This document shows positions 25,667 to 32,978 of a stretch of 64,000 nucleotides of DNA, piece by piece. Source of the DNA: Qipengyuania pacifica. Its GTDB lineage: Bacteria; Pseudomonadota; Alphaproteobacteria; Sphingomonadales; Sphingomonadaceae. The position numbers were made by a program, and so were the translations under genes. Numbering within the stretch: the stretch's first letter is position 1; each line of letters opens with the position of its first letter. The stretch lies in the NCBI RefSeq assembly GCF_019857205.1, contig NZ_JAHWXO010000001.1:496001-560000 (forward strand), in the 5' to 3' direction. The notes under the pieces are model-generated. The model searched no databases, had not been told where the DNA came from, and saw nothing but the letters and a program-made list of their open reading frames with translations.

Positions 25667-26169
25667 TCAATGCCGACCTGGCCTGGGCGAAGGACGAGGG
25701 CGCGCAGCGTTTCCGTCCGCTGGTCGGATGCGCGGACCTTGATCCACTGGCCTTCTGCACCGTCCTCAACGGCGGCACCCTGGCGAGTCAGCGTAAAGCC
25801 CTTTCCGCGGACCAGAATGCTCACGTTTTCACCACGTTTGATGATCGCTTCGCCAAATTGCTGCGGCATCCGGTTCGCATTGGAAAAGCCCGCATCCACG
25901 GCGACATAGATACGCCATCCCGCACCCGGACACACGACCTGAACAGAACGCTGATCGCGTCCAAACCACTGCATATCAAGGGGGGAGTCGCAGTTCGCCA
26001 GCCTGAGGCGCCGGTCCACTGGCAATTTGGCACCGCCCGGTTGACCGACTTCGGCGCCGGTAAAGTCCGCGACGGCACGATCGATGATCGTCAGGTCCAT
26101 CGGCGATGCTGCTGCTGCGCCTGTCGCCAAAAGCGCGGTCAGGCCTGCTGCGAAGAAGGGTTTACGCAT
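25657..26169 (-). CDS. flgA: Flagellar P-ring assembly chaperone FlgA
   Basis: A 170-residue protein with a Sec signal peptide (cleavage near GAAAA-SP) and the C-terminal SAF-type domain typical of FlgA (PQQFGEAIIKRGENVSILVRGKGFTLTRQG). It assists P-ring assembly of FlgI in the periplasm. It has a strong sigma-54 promoter just upstream. Confidence 0.88.
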   Translation of the reverse strand: MRKPFFAAGLTALLATGAAAASPMDLTIIDRAVADFTGAEVGQPGGAKLPVDRRLRLANCDSPLDMQWFGRDQRSVQVVCPGAGWRIYVAVDAGFSNANRMPQQFGEAIIKRGENVSILVRGKGFTLTRQGAAVEDGAEGQWIKVRASDQRTETLRALVLRPGQVGIDLP

Positions 26170-26232
26170 GGTTGTTACTCACTCCGGTTCACGGGGCCGC
26201 ACGGTTATTGGGCCGTATTACACGCAGGCGGA

Positions 26233-26247
26233 GCAAGGTTCGTGCCA
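26233..26247 (-). promoter_or_regulatory. Sigma-54 promoter for flgA
   Basis: On the minus strand TGGCACG-AACC-TTGC, a perfect -24/-12 element 64 bases upstream of the flgA start. It lies just after the stop codon of the ExbD/TolR-like gene. Confidence 0.85.
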
Positions 26248-26252
26248 TTCCT

Positions 26253-26648
26253 TCATTGTTGTCGGAGATAATCGACTGTAATCACGACATCGTCTGTCGC
26301 GTTCGGCGTGGCTATCAAACGTGCAGGAACGCCCGCGCTGTCGGCCTCGGCCAGCAACCTTTCCGCCTCGGACAAGGCTTCGGCTCGTTTTTCCTGAGTA
26401 TATCCCACAGAGATCGTCGCCATCTGCCTCTGGTCTGTGGTCGAAGCGATGAGCCATTCTCGAACGGACTCGCCCTGTTTCGGCCGATGCACCGCCAATG
26501 CAGACGAGGATGCAGGAGGCTGCCTTTCTTCCTCCGCCTCGCTTTGCGTTGCGGGTTTCTTGCCAACGGCCTGCGCGGTAATCAGAAAGAGGATTAGCGC
26601 GAGGTCTGCTATGACGGTTTGCCAACCGGATGCGGCGCGCACAATCAT
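26253..26648 (-). CDS. Single-pass membrane protein, putative ExbD/TolR/MotB-like partner
   Basis: A 131-residue protein I do not recognise by family. A single N-terminal transmembrane helix (IADLALILFLITA, residues 13-25) carries Asp15 near its start, the position of the proton-binding Asp in ExbD, TolR and MotB. A Pro/Gln/Ser-rich linker and a small periplasmic domain (MATISVGYTQEKRAEALSEAERLLAEADSAGVPARLIATP) follow. There is no OmpA-type peptidoglycan-binding domain. Its ATG overlaps the end of the MotA/ExbB-like gene, so the two are translationally coupled and probably form one complex (inference). Confidence 0.65.
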   Translation of the reverse strand: MIVRAASGWQTVIADLALILFLITAQAVGKKPATQSEAEEERQPPASSSALAVHRPKQGESVREWLIASTTDQRQMATISVGYTQEKRAEALSEAERLLAEADSAGVPARLIATPNATDDVVITVDYLRQQ

Positions 26649-27301
26649 GCCACTGCCTTGGCATGCTCGGCAAAAGTCACTGCCACCCCGCTTTTACGAA
26701 TGCCGTGTTCCAGCCACTCCAGAACCTCGTCGCGGTCCAGTTCTTCACGTCGCGATTTGCGTGCAATGGCGTTGCCCAGTGGCGAGAAAAGGAAATTGGC
26801 CGCTATCAGCCCATACAGTGTGGTCACTACGGCCATTGAAATTGCGCCGACGATACCGGTCTGTTCTGACGCGGATCCCTGTGCATGGCCTAAAGCGATC
26901 AATGTGCCGGCGAGTCCAAGAATAGGGGCCAGTTCCGCCGCGTTGTCGAAGACGCGTATTGCAGTCTGAGCGGTGGCCACCCGTATTTCCTTGAATTTGT
27001 GATGTTCGCCATGCAGCGACTGGATCGATCGCTGGCTGATTATAAGATCCGACAGGCTGTCGAATTCATTGTCTCCGAAATGCTGCGGCTCGGCGCGCAG
27101 AAAGCCATCGTCGGCAATTTCGCGTATCTGGACGGAGAGCGCTGCCTTGGCCTGAGTTACGTTGAACGGCGTTTCGAACAATCCGCGCAGAGCGCTGATA
27201 GCTACACGGCTATCTGCCACCCCGCACCGAAGCAGGGTCGCAATGATCGTACCGACGAGAACTATGGCGATAGAGGCCGGGTCGAGCCAGGTTTCCAGCA
27301 T
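26645..27301 (-). CDS. MotA/TolQ/ExbB family proton-channel protein
   Basis: 218 residues from ATG 27301, which has a GGAG ribosome site; an ATG at 27337 adds 12 residues. An N-terminal transmembrane segment and a pair near residues 125-185 carry the family core AELAPILGLAGTLIALG and ISMAVVTTLYGLIAANFLF. It is distinct from the true motA further right. It is coupled to the small Asp-containing membrane gene and transcribed divergently from flgB. It could be an alternative stator or an energiser of a flagellar envelope step. Confidence 0.78.
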   Translation of the reverse strand: MLETWLDPASIAIVLVGTIIATLLRCGVADSRVAISALRGLFETPFNVTQAKAALSVQIREIADDGFLRAEPQHFGDNEFDSLSDLIISQRSIQSLHGEHHKFKEIRVATAQTAIRVFDNAAELAPILGLAGTLIALGHAQGSASEQTGIVGAISMAVVTTLYGLIAANFLFSPLGNAIARKSRREELDRDEVLEWLEHGIRKSGVAVTFAEHAKAVA

Positions 27302-27435
27302 GGGGTAGCTACTCCTTGCAGACAAGAACGGCCCCATTTCGCGCAGATTTACGGGGAGGACGAACTTTGCCGCTCCCCGGCAAAAGCTTGCCGCAATCTG
27401 CCGATATGGCCCTGTGCTGCCTCAATTTTGGATTT

Positions 27436-27450
27436 TGGCACGCCCCTTGC
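27436..27450 (+). promoter_or_regulatory. Sigma-54 promoter of the flgB-flgL-motAB operon
   Basis: TGGCACG-CCCC-TTGC, a perfect -24/-12 element 35 bases upstream of the flgB start. Confidence 0.88.
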
Positions 27451-27484
27451 TGAACACTTCACGTAATCTTTTGCGGAGGCTCGT

Positions 27485-27832
27485 ATGAGCGAAGGACTGT
27501 TTGGCATTCATGGGGCGGCGCTGGAAATCCGGTCGCAGCGCATGGGTGTGCTCGGCTCAAATATCGCGAACGCAGCGACGCCCGGCTACAAAGCGCGCGA
27601 CGTCGATTTCGCTTCTGCGCTTCAGGCGCGCCTCGGCGGTGCCGAAGCTGAGCAGGCGACGGGTCGCTCGATCCAGTATCGCGTCCCGACCATGGCAACG
27701 CTCGACGGTAACACGGTCGAAATGGCCACCGAACAGGCCGCCTTTGCTGAAAACGCCGTAGCCTACTCGGCAACCCTCAACTTTCTGCGCGGCCGGGTAG
27801 AAACCGTAACCCGCGCGATCAGAGGCGAATAA
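27485..27832 (+). CDS. flgB: Flagellar basal-body rod protein FlgB
   Basis: A 115-residue proximal rod protein. The N-terminal rod motif region reads LEIRSQRMGVLGSNIANAATPGYKARDVDFASAL. A good GGAGG ribosome site precedes it. It is first in the hook-basal-body operon. Confidence 0.93.
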   Translation: MSEGLFGIHGAALEIRSQRMGVLGSNIANAATPGYKARDVDFASALQARLGGAEAEQATGRSIQYRVPTMATLDGNTVEMATEQAAFAENAVAYSATLNFLRGRVETVTRAIRGE

Positions 27833-27834
27833 CG

Positions 27835-28239
27835 ATGGCCGGACCGACATCCTTCTTCGAGGTGGGCCACCGCGCCATGTCGGCGCAGCTCGTGCGCATG
27901 AACACAGCTGCTTCCAACCTTGCCAATGCCGGCTCGGTCGCAGGTAGCGAAGCAGAAGCGTACCGCCCGATGCGTACCGTGTTCGAACAGGAACTCGACC
28001 GCGCAAGCGGCCTGTCCTCTGTCCGTGTGGGCGGTGTGGTGCGCGAAGATGTCGCACCTATTCGTCGTCACGACCCGGGTCACCCGCTGGCCGACGAGAA
28101 TGGCGATGTCTGGGAAACTCCGGTCGATGAAAATGCCGAAATGGTCGAGATGCTCGAAGCGTCCCGTCAGTACCGCAACATGGTCGAAGCTCTGTCGACC
28201 GCCAAGCAGCTCATGCTGGAAACGATGAGGATGAAATGA
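27835..28239 (+). CDS. flgC: Flagellar basal-body rod protein FlgC
   Basis: A 134-residue rod protein with N-terminal HRAMSAQLVRMNTAASNLANAGS and C-terminal EMVEMLEASRQYRNMVEALSTAKQLMLETMRM, typical of FlgC. It overlaps flgD by 4 bases. Confidence 0.93.
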   Translation: MAGPTSFFEVGHRAMSAQLVRMNTAASNLANAGSVAGSEAEAYRPMRTVFEQELDRASGLSSVRVGGVVREDVAPIRRHDPGHPLADENGDVWETPVDENAEMVEMLEASRQYRNMVEALSTAKQLMLETMRMK

Positions 28240-28517
28240 TCAATTCCGTCACCAACACCACGCCCGGGACAAGTTCCGTCGGCCAGGTTCAGGGCCGCGG
28301 CATGGACTCGCTCGGGCAGGGGGATTTCCTCAAGCTGCTGACAGTCCAGATGCAGCAGCAGGATCCGTTCGATCCGGTCGATAACAAGGAAATGCTGGCA
28401 CAGATGGCGCAGTTCTCTTCGCTTGCCGGTGTCGCTGAAACCAATGCCTCTCTCGAGCGGATCGCGGACAAGCTCGACCTGCTCATAAAGTCCAACCAGT
28501 CGCCGTCCGACGACTGA
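28236..28517 (+). CDS. flgD: Truncated-type hook assembly scaffold FlgD
   Basis: Only 93 residues, against about 220 in enterics. It keeps the N-terminal FlgD region that drives export and hook-tip function (GQGDFLKLLTVQMQQQDPFDPVDNKEMLAQMAQFSSL). It lacks the Tudor-like and Ig-like C-terminal domains. The stop codon is followed directly by the flgE ribosome site, so this is not an obvious frameshift. It is likely the minimal natural form that goes with the short FlgE. Confidence 0.85.
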   Translation: MINSVTNTTPGTSSVGQVQGRGMDSLGQGDFLKLLTVQMQQQDPFDPVDNKEMLAQMAQFSSLAGVAETNASLERIADKLDLLIKSNQSPSDD

Positions 28518-28532
28518 TCCAGGAGATAATCC

Positions 28533-29345
28533 ATGTCCTTCTATACTTCGCTCAACGGCATGAAAAATGCGCAGACCTCGCTCGGGGTCATCGCGCACAA
28601 TATTTCGAACTCGGAAACCTATGGGTTCAAACGTAGCCGTACGGAATTCTCCGAAATCGTCGCCGGTTCGGCGCTGACCAATCCGCGCATGATTCAGGGT
28701 ATCGGCGCGTCGGTGAAATCGATCACGCAGAACTTCGCGCTTGGTCCGGTGGAACAGACGGGCTCGGCTCTCGATCTCGCGATCACGGGCGACGGATTCT
28801 TCACGACCCGTTCGGCCACCGACGGATCGACGCTATACACGCGAGCCGGATCGTTCACGCTCAATGAAAACGGCAACATTGTGAGCAACAGCGGCAACCG
28901 CCTCCAGCTGTTCCCGGTCGATGCCAACGGCCAGGTCACTGGCAATACGCTGGCCGATGCCAATCTCCCCCCACAGAACGCCGCCGGTTCGGAATTCGTC
29001 GGGGTTACAATCGACGATGTCGGCGTGGTGTCGGCATCTTATGCTGACGGTTCGGTCGAACCAGTCGGTGCCGTCGCACTTGCCACCTTTATCGCTCCTA
29101 CCGGACTGAAAAAGGTCGGTGACGCGAACTGGGAAGGCACTGGCCTTTCCGGTCAGGCTGCCTACGGGTCGCCGGGAACCGGAGCGTATGGCTCGCTCTT
29201 GTCGGGCGCTCTTGAACGCTCGAACGTCGATATCGCGGAAGAACTTGTCGGGCTGATTACCGCCCAGCGCAATTTCCAGGCGAACGCCAAGGCAATCGAT
29301 ACTGCCACCCAGATCTCGCAGACCGTCATCAACCTGCGGACCTGA
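28533..29345 (+). CDS. flgE: Flagellar hook protein FlgE (short form)
   Basis: A 270-residue hook protein, shorter than the usual 400 or more. Conserved N-terminus MSFYTSLNGMKNAQTSLGVIAHNISNSETYGFKRSRTEF, the DLAITGDGFF motif, and C-terminal SNVDIAEELVGLITAQRNFQANAKAI are present. The exposed hook domains are reduced. Its size is close to FlgF and FlgG, so assignment to FlgE relies on position after flgD and before flgF. Confidence 0.85.
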   Translation: MSFYTSLNGMKNAQTSLGVIAHNISNSETYGFKRSRTEFSEIVAGSALTNPRMIQGIGASVKSITQNFALGPVEQTGSALDLAITGDGFFTTRSATDGSTLYTRAGSFTLNENGNIVSNSGNRLQLFPVDANGQVTGNTLADANLPPQNAAGSEFVGVTIDDVGVVSASYADGSVEPVGAVALATFIAPTGLKKVGDANWEGTGLSGQAAYGSPGTGAYGSLLSGALERSNVDIAEELVGLITAQRNFQANAKAIDTATQISQTVINLRT

Positions 29346-29350
29346 TCGCC

Positions 29351-30091
29351 ATGGACCGCCTTATCCACACCGCGCTTTCGGGCATGCGGGCATCGATGGA
29401 CAGCCAGCGCGTCATCGCGAGCAACATGGCCAATGCCAATACGCTCGGTTTCCGTGCGGAGCTGCTCGATCAACGCGCCGTCACGATCGAAGGCCAGCCC
29501 CTCGAAGCCCGCGCGATGCAAGTCGCACGGGTGCGCGGTGCGGATATGGTCGCCGGCGAAATCATCGAAACGGGCCGCGATCTCGATATTGCGATGGCGA
29601 CCGATGCCCTCATGGCAGTGCAGGCTGAGGATGGCACCGAAGCCTACACCCGCCGCGGTGACATGTCGATTTCGGCCACTGGACTGCTGGTCAATGGCGA
29701 AGGCCGTCCGGTGCTTGGCGATAACGGGCCGATCACCATTCCGCCGGTCGGAATTCCGGGCATTGCGCCGGATGGAACGGTAACCATCGCGGATCCGGCA
29801 ACGCCCGATCAGCCGCCGGCCGAAGTCGGCCGGATCAAGCTGGCAGCGTGGCAAGGCTCGCCGATCAGCAAGGGGCTCGACGGGCTCTTCCGTGTGGAAG
29901 GCGGCGGAATACTGCCGACCGACGAAGCGGCGACCGTTCAGGTCGGGGCGCTCGAACAATCCAACGTTAAAACCACCGAAGTGCTGGTGGAAATGATCGA
30001 TGCTCAAAGGCTTTTCGCCATGCGCAGCAAGGTCATCGCGACGGCACGTGAAATCGACGAAAGCGGCGCGCAGCTCATGCGCCTCGGCTAA
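29351..30091 (+). CDS. flgF: Flagellar basal-body rod protein FlgF
   Basis: A 246-residue proximal rod protein. It begins MDRLIHTALSGMRASMDSQRVIASNMANANTLGFRAEL, has GEIIETGRDLDIAMATDALMAVQ in place of the usual ALDLAI core, and ends with the rod-type C-terminal helix. It sits 5 bases after flgE. Confidence 0.92.
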   Translation: MDRLIHTALSGMRASMDSQRVIASNMANANTLGFRAELLDQRAVTIEGQPLEARAMQVARVRGADMVAGEIIETGRDLDIAMATDALMAVQAEDGTEAYTRRGDMSISATGLLVNGEGRPVLGDNGPITIPPVGIPGIAPDGTVTIADPATPDQPPAEVGRIKLAAWQGSPISKGLDGLFRVEGGGILPTDEAATVQVGALEQSNVKTTEVLVEMIDAQRLFAMRSKVIATAREIDESGAQLMRLG

Positions 30092-30113
30092 CCAGACAAA
30101 AGGATAGTCAATC

Positions 30114-30902
30114 ATGCCCACTTCAGCTCTGCAGGTCGCCCGCACCGGGCTCGAGGCCCAGGATGCGCGCATGCGCGTCATTTCGAACAACCTCGCCAAC
30201 GTCGGGACCACCGGCTTCAAGCGCGACCGTGCCAACTTTGCGACCCTCGCCTATCAGGACGCCCGCGTTGCCGGCCAGCGTTCGTCGGGTGAAACGGCTT
30301 ATGCAACCGGTCTTAACCTCGGTACCGGTGTGGCGGTCCAGTCCACCAGCCAGATCATGACACAGGGCGCCCTTAATACGACAGGCAATGCTTTCGACCT
30401 CGCGCTCGATGGCGACGGCTATTTCCAGATCGAAATGCCGGGCGGCCGCATCAGCTATACCCGAGCCGGGAATTTCACGCTTTCCGCCGAAGGACAACTC
30501 GTGACCCAGCAGGGGTATGCGGTCCAGCCAGCCATCACGGTGCCAGAGGGTGCTACTGCGATCGCAGTTTCACCTGACGGTATCGTCTCCGCAACGTTGC
30601 CCGGAGAAGCCGCGCCGGCCGAACTGGGCCAGATCCAGGTTGCCCGCTTTACGAACCCTTCGGGCCTTCAGGCCATCGGCGACAACTTCCTGGTCGAAAC
30701 TGCAGCCAGCGGTGCCGCCGAACTGGCGCCGGGCGGTGAGAACGGCCGTGGCAATGTCCGACAGGGCATGCTGGAATCTTCGAATGTCAACATCGTCGAG
30801 GAACTCGTCGAGATGATCGAATGTCAACGTGCCTACGAGATCAGCTCGAAAATGGTGTCCGCCGTGGACGAAATGCTCCGCAACGCCAATCAGACCCTTT
30901 GA
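30114..30902 (+). CDS. flgG: Flagellar distal rod protein FlgG
   Basis: A 262-residue distal rod protein. It starts MPTSALQVARTGLEAQDARMRVISNNLANVGTTGFKRDRANF, contains NAFDLALDGDGYFQIEMPGG, and ends ESSNVNIVEELVEMIECQRAYEISSKMVSAVDEML. The length exactly fits FlgG. Confidence 0.95.
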   Translation: MPTSALQVARTGLEAQDARMRVISNNLANVGTTGFKRDRANFATLAYQDARVAGQRSSGETAYATGLNLGTGVAVQSTSQIMTQGALNTTGNAFDLALDGDGYFQIEMPGGRISYTRAGNFTLSAEGQLVTQQGYAVQPAITVPEGATAIAVSPDGIVSATLPGEAAPAELGQIQVARFTNPSGLQAIGDNFLVETAASGAAELAPGGENGRGNVRQGMLESSNVNIVEELVEMIECQRAYEISSKMVSAVDEMLRNANQTL

Positions 30903-30913
30903 GTATCTTCACC

Positions 30914-31567
30914 ATGAAATCCGCACTCTGTCTCGTCCCACTCGCTTTCGCCCTTGCTGGTTGCGGTGGCGGTTCTGCCCGGCCCGAAGGCTTTGCAGTC
31001 GCACTGCCGCCAGCTCCGCAAGTCGAGCCTGATCGGCACCGGGATGGCGCCATTTATCAAGCCAGTCATGGTTATGCGCCCCTGTACTATGGCAATCGCG
31101 CGGCGCGGGTGGGCGACATTGTCACCATCGCACTGGTCGAACGGACGCAGACGTCGAAATCCACCAGCGGGTCGACCAAGCGCGACGGCAGCCTCGGACT
31201 TTCGCTCCCCAGCTGGACCGGAATCGATAGCAGCGACCTTAATGCTTCGGGTGGCGGGTCGTTCAAAGGGGCAGGCGATGCTTCTCAGGCGAGTTCGATC
31301 CGGGCCGATCTTACCGTTTCGATCGTGGAAGTACGCCCGAACGGGACGGCACTGGTACGTGGGGAAAAGGTCATGCAACTCAGCCAGGGCGAAGAGTGGG
31401 TCCAGCTTTCGGGCATCATCCGGCTGGCTGATATCGATCAGGACAACCGCATTCCATCGATCCGCGTGGCAGATGCCCGCATTTCCTATTCGGGTGCCGG
31501 ATCCGTGCAGCGCGCTAGCCGCGAAGGCTGGCTGTCGCGCTTCTTCGGCGTGATCTCGCCCTTCTGA
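30914..31567 (+). CDS. flgH: Flagellar L-ring lipoprotein FlgH
   Basis: A 217-residue lipoprotein. The start is ATG 30914, giving a lipobox LAGC with the lipidated Cys17. The conserved L-ring segments VGDIVTIALVERTQTSKSTSG and DIDQDNRIPSIRVADARISYSG are clear. It forms the outer-membrane ring around the rod and is followed by flgI. Confidence 0.93.
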   Translation: MKSALCLVPLAFALAGCGGGSARPEGFAVALPPAPQVEPDRHRDGAIYQASHGYAPLYYGNRAARVGDIVTIALVERTQTSKSTSGSTKRDGSLGLSLPSWTGIDSSDLNASGGGSFKGAGDASQASSIRADLTVSIVEVRPNGTALVRGEKVMQLSQGEEWVQLSGIIRLADIDQDNRIPSIRVADARISYSGAGSVQRASREGWLSRFFGVISPF

Positions 31568-31569
31568 GG

Positions 31570-32676
31570 ATGTCGAACATGATCCGCCCCCTTATCTTTC
31601 TGTTCGCAGCTCTGGTCTCCGCGCTCCCGGTTCCGGCTATGGCCGAACGCGTGCGCGACCTTGGGCAATTCCAGTCGGTGCGCTCCAACCAATTGACCGG
31701 CTACGGTATAGTTGTTGGCCTGGACGGTTCGGGCGATGACAATTTCGCCTATGCGACGCAGGCCATGCGCGGCGTGTCGGGTCGTCTCGGGCTGCAATTG
31801 CCGCCCGGCGTCAATCCAGCTCTCAAAAATGCGGCCGCCGTCATCATAACCGCTGATCTGCCTGCGTTTGCCAAACCTGGTCAGCGCATCGACGTCACCG
31901 TTTCAACCATGGGTAGGGCCAAGTCGTTGCGCGGCGGTGCGCTGGTGATGACGCCGCTTTATGGTGCGGACGGCCAGATATATGCTATGGCGCAGGGCAA
32001 TCTGGCTGTTGGCGGCCTAGGCGTTTCCGGCAAGGACGGCTCGAAGCTGACCGTCAACGTACCGACTGTCGGCCGCATTGCCGACGGCGCGACAGTCGAA
32101 CAGGCAGTGGCCAGCAATTTCGACTTTTCCGAAGTGCTGCGCTGGAACCTCTACAATGCCGACTTCCTGACCATCTCGCGCGTTCGCGATGCGATCAACG
32201 GCGCTTACCCCGGCATGGCGCAGGTCGAAGACGGCGTGACGCTGGCTCTGATGTTGCCGCCGGGCGCAAATACTCGTGCGGAAATCATGGCGCAGATCGA
32301 AATGCTCGATGTCGATCCCGCCGAACGCGCTGCGAAAGTCGTAATCAACAGTCGCACTGGCACGATCGTGATCTCCAGCGCCGTACGGTTGGCCCCGGCC
32401 GCGATCAGCCACGGAAGCCTGGTGGTCCGGATCGACGAGGATCCTGTGGTGGTCCAGCCCGCACCGTTCTCGCGCGGTCAGACTGCCCTTGAACCCAGCA
32501 GCACCATCACGGCGAGCCAGAAAGAGAGCGTCGTCTCACGCGTCGGCCCGGGTGCTTCGCTGGCCGAGGTTGTGGATGCGCTCAACGCTTTGGGTGCGAG
32601 CCCCGCCGATCTGGTCGCGATCCTGGAAGGTCTCAAGCAGGCGGGTTCGCTTACAGCGGAACTGGTGATCATATGA
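31570..32676 (+). CDS. flgI: Flagellar P-ring protein FlgI
   Basis: A 368-residue periplasmic ring protein with a signal peptide ending AMA. The strongly conserved start RVRDLGQFQSVRSNQLTGYGIVVGLDGSGD and the core FAKPGQRIDVTVSTMGRAKSLRGG are present. It overlaps flgJ by 4 bases. Confidence 0.95.
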   Translation: MSNMIRPLIFLFAALVSALPVPAMAERVRDLGQFQSVRSNQLTGYGIVVGLDGSGDDNFAYATQAMRGVSGRLGLQLPPGVNPALKNAAAVIITADLPAFAKPGQRIDVTVSTMGRAKSLRGGALVMTPLYGADGQIYAMAQGNLAVGGLGVSGKDGSKLTVNVPTVGRIADGATVEQAVASNFDFSEVLRWNLYNADFLTISRVRDAINGAYPGMAQVEDGVTLALMLPPGANTRAEIMAQIEMLDVDPAERAAKVVINSRTGTIVISSAVRLAPAAISHGSLVVRIDEDPVVVQPAPFSRGQTALEPSSTITASQKESVVSRVGPGASLAEVVDALNALGASPADLVAILEGLKQAGSLTAELVII

Positions 32677-32978
32677 CGAGCTTTCCGATAAATGTGGCCG
32701 GCGCCAGGCCGCTTTCCGAGCGCGAGGCGGCGCCCCTGAACAAGGAATTGCGGGAAGCCGCACAGCAGTTCGAGGCAATCCTGCTCCGCCAGATGCTTTC
32801 GAGCGCGCGTAGCACCGATTTCGGGGGCAACGATCTGTTCGGCGGCGAGGGCGAAGGCACATTCCGCGAAATGCGCGATGCGCGCTTTGCCGAGCTGACC
32901 GCCCAGACCGGCCAGCTTGGCTTTGCCAGTGCCATCGAGAAGCAGCTTGCCCGCTTTCTTCCAAAGGGTGAAAACTGA
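32673..32978 (+). CDS. flgJ: Rod-binding protein FlgJ (N-terminal domain only)
   Basis: A 101-residue protein that holds only the rod-binding domain of FlgJ (REAAQQFEAILLRQMLSSARSTDFGGNDLFGGEGEGTFREM). The muramidase half found in enterics is absent; a separate SLT-domain gene at 24029-24880 probably supplies it. It adjoins flgK with a one-base overlap. Confidence 0.88.
   Translation: MTSFPINVAGARPLSEREAAPLNKELREAAQQFEAILLRQMLSSARSTDFGGNDLFGGEGEGTFREMRDARFAELTAQTGQLGFASAIEKQLARFLPKGEN

Noticed and set aside
27370-27400. GG/GC elements as a sigma-54 promoter for the MotA/ExbB-like gene
   Set aside because: The spacing is one base short and the TGGCAC box is missing.
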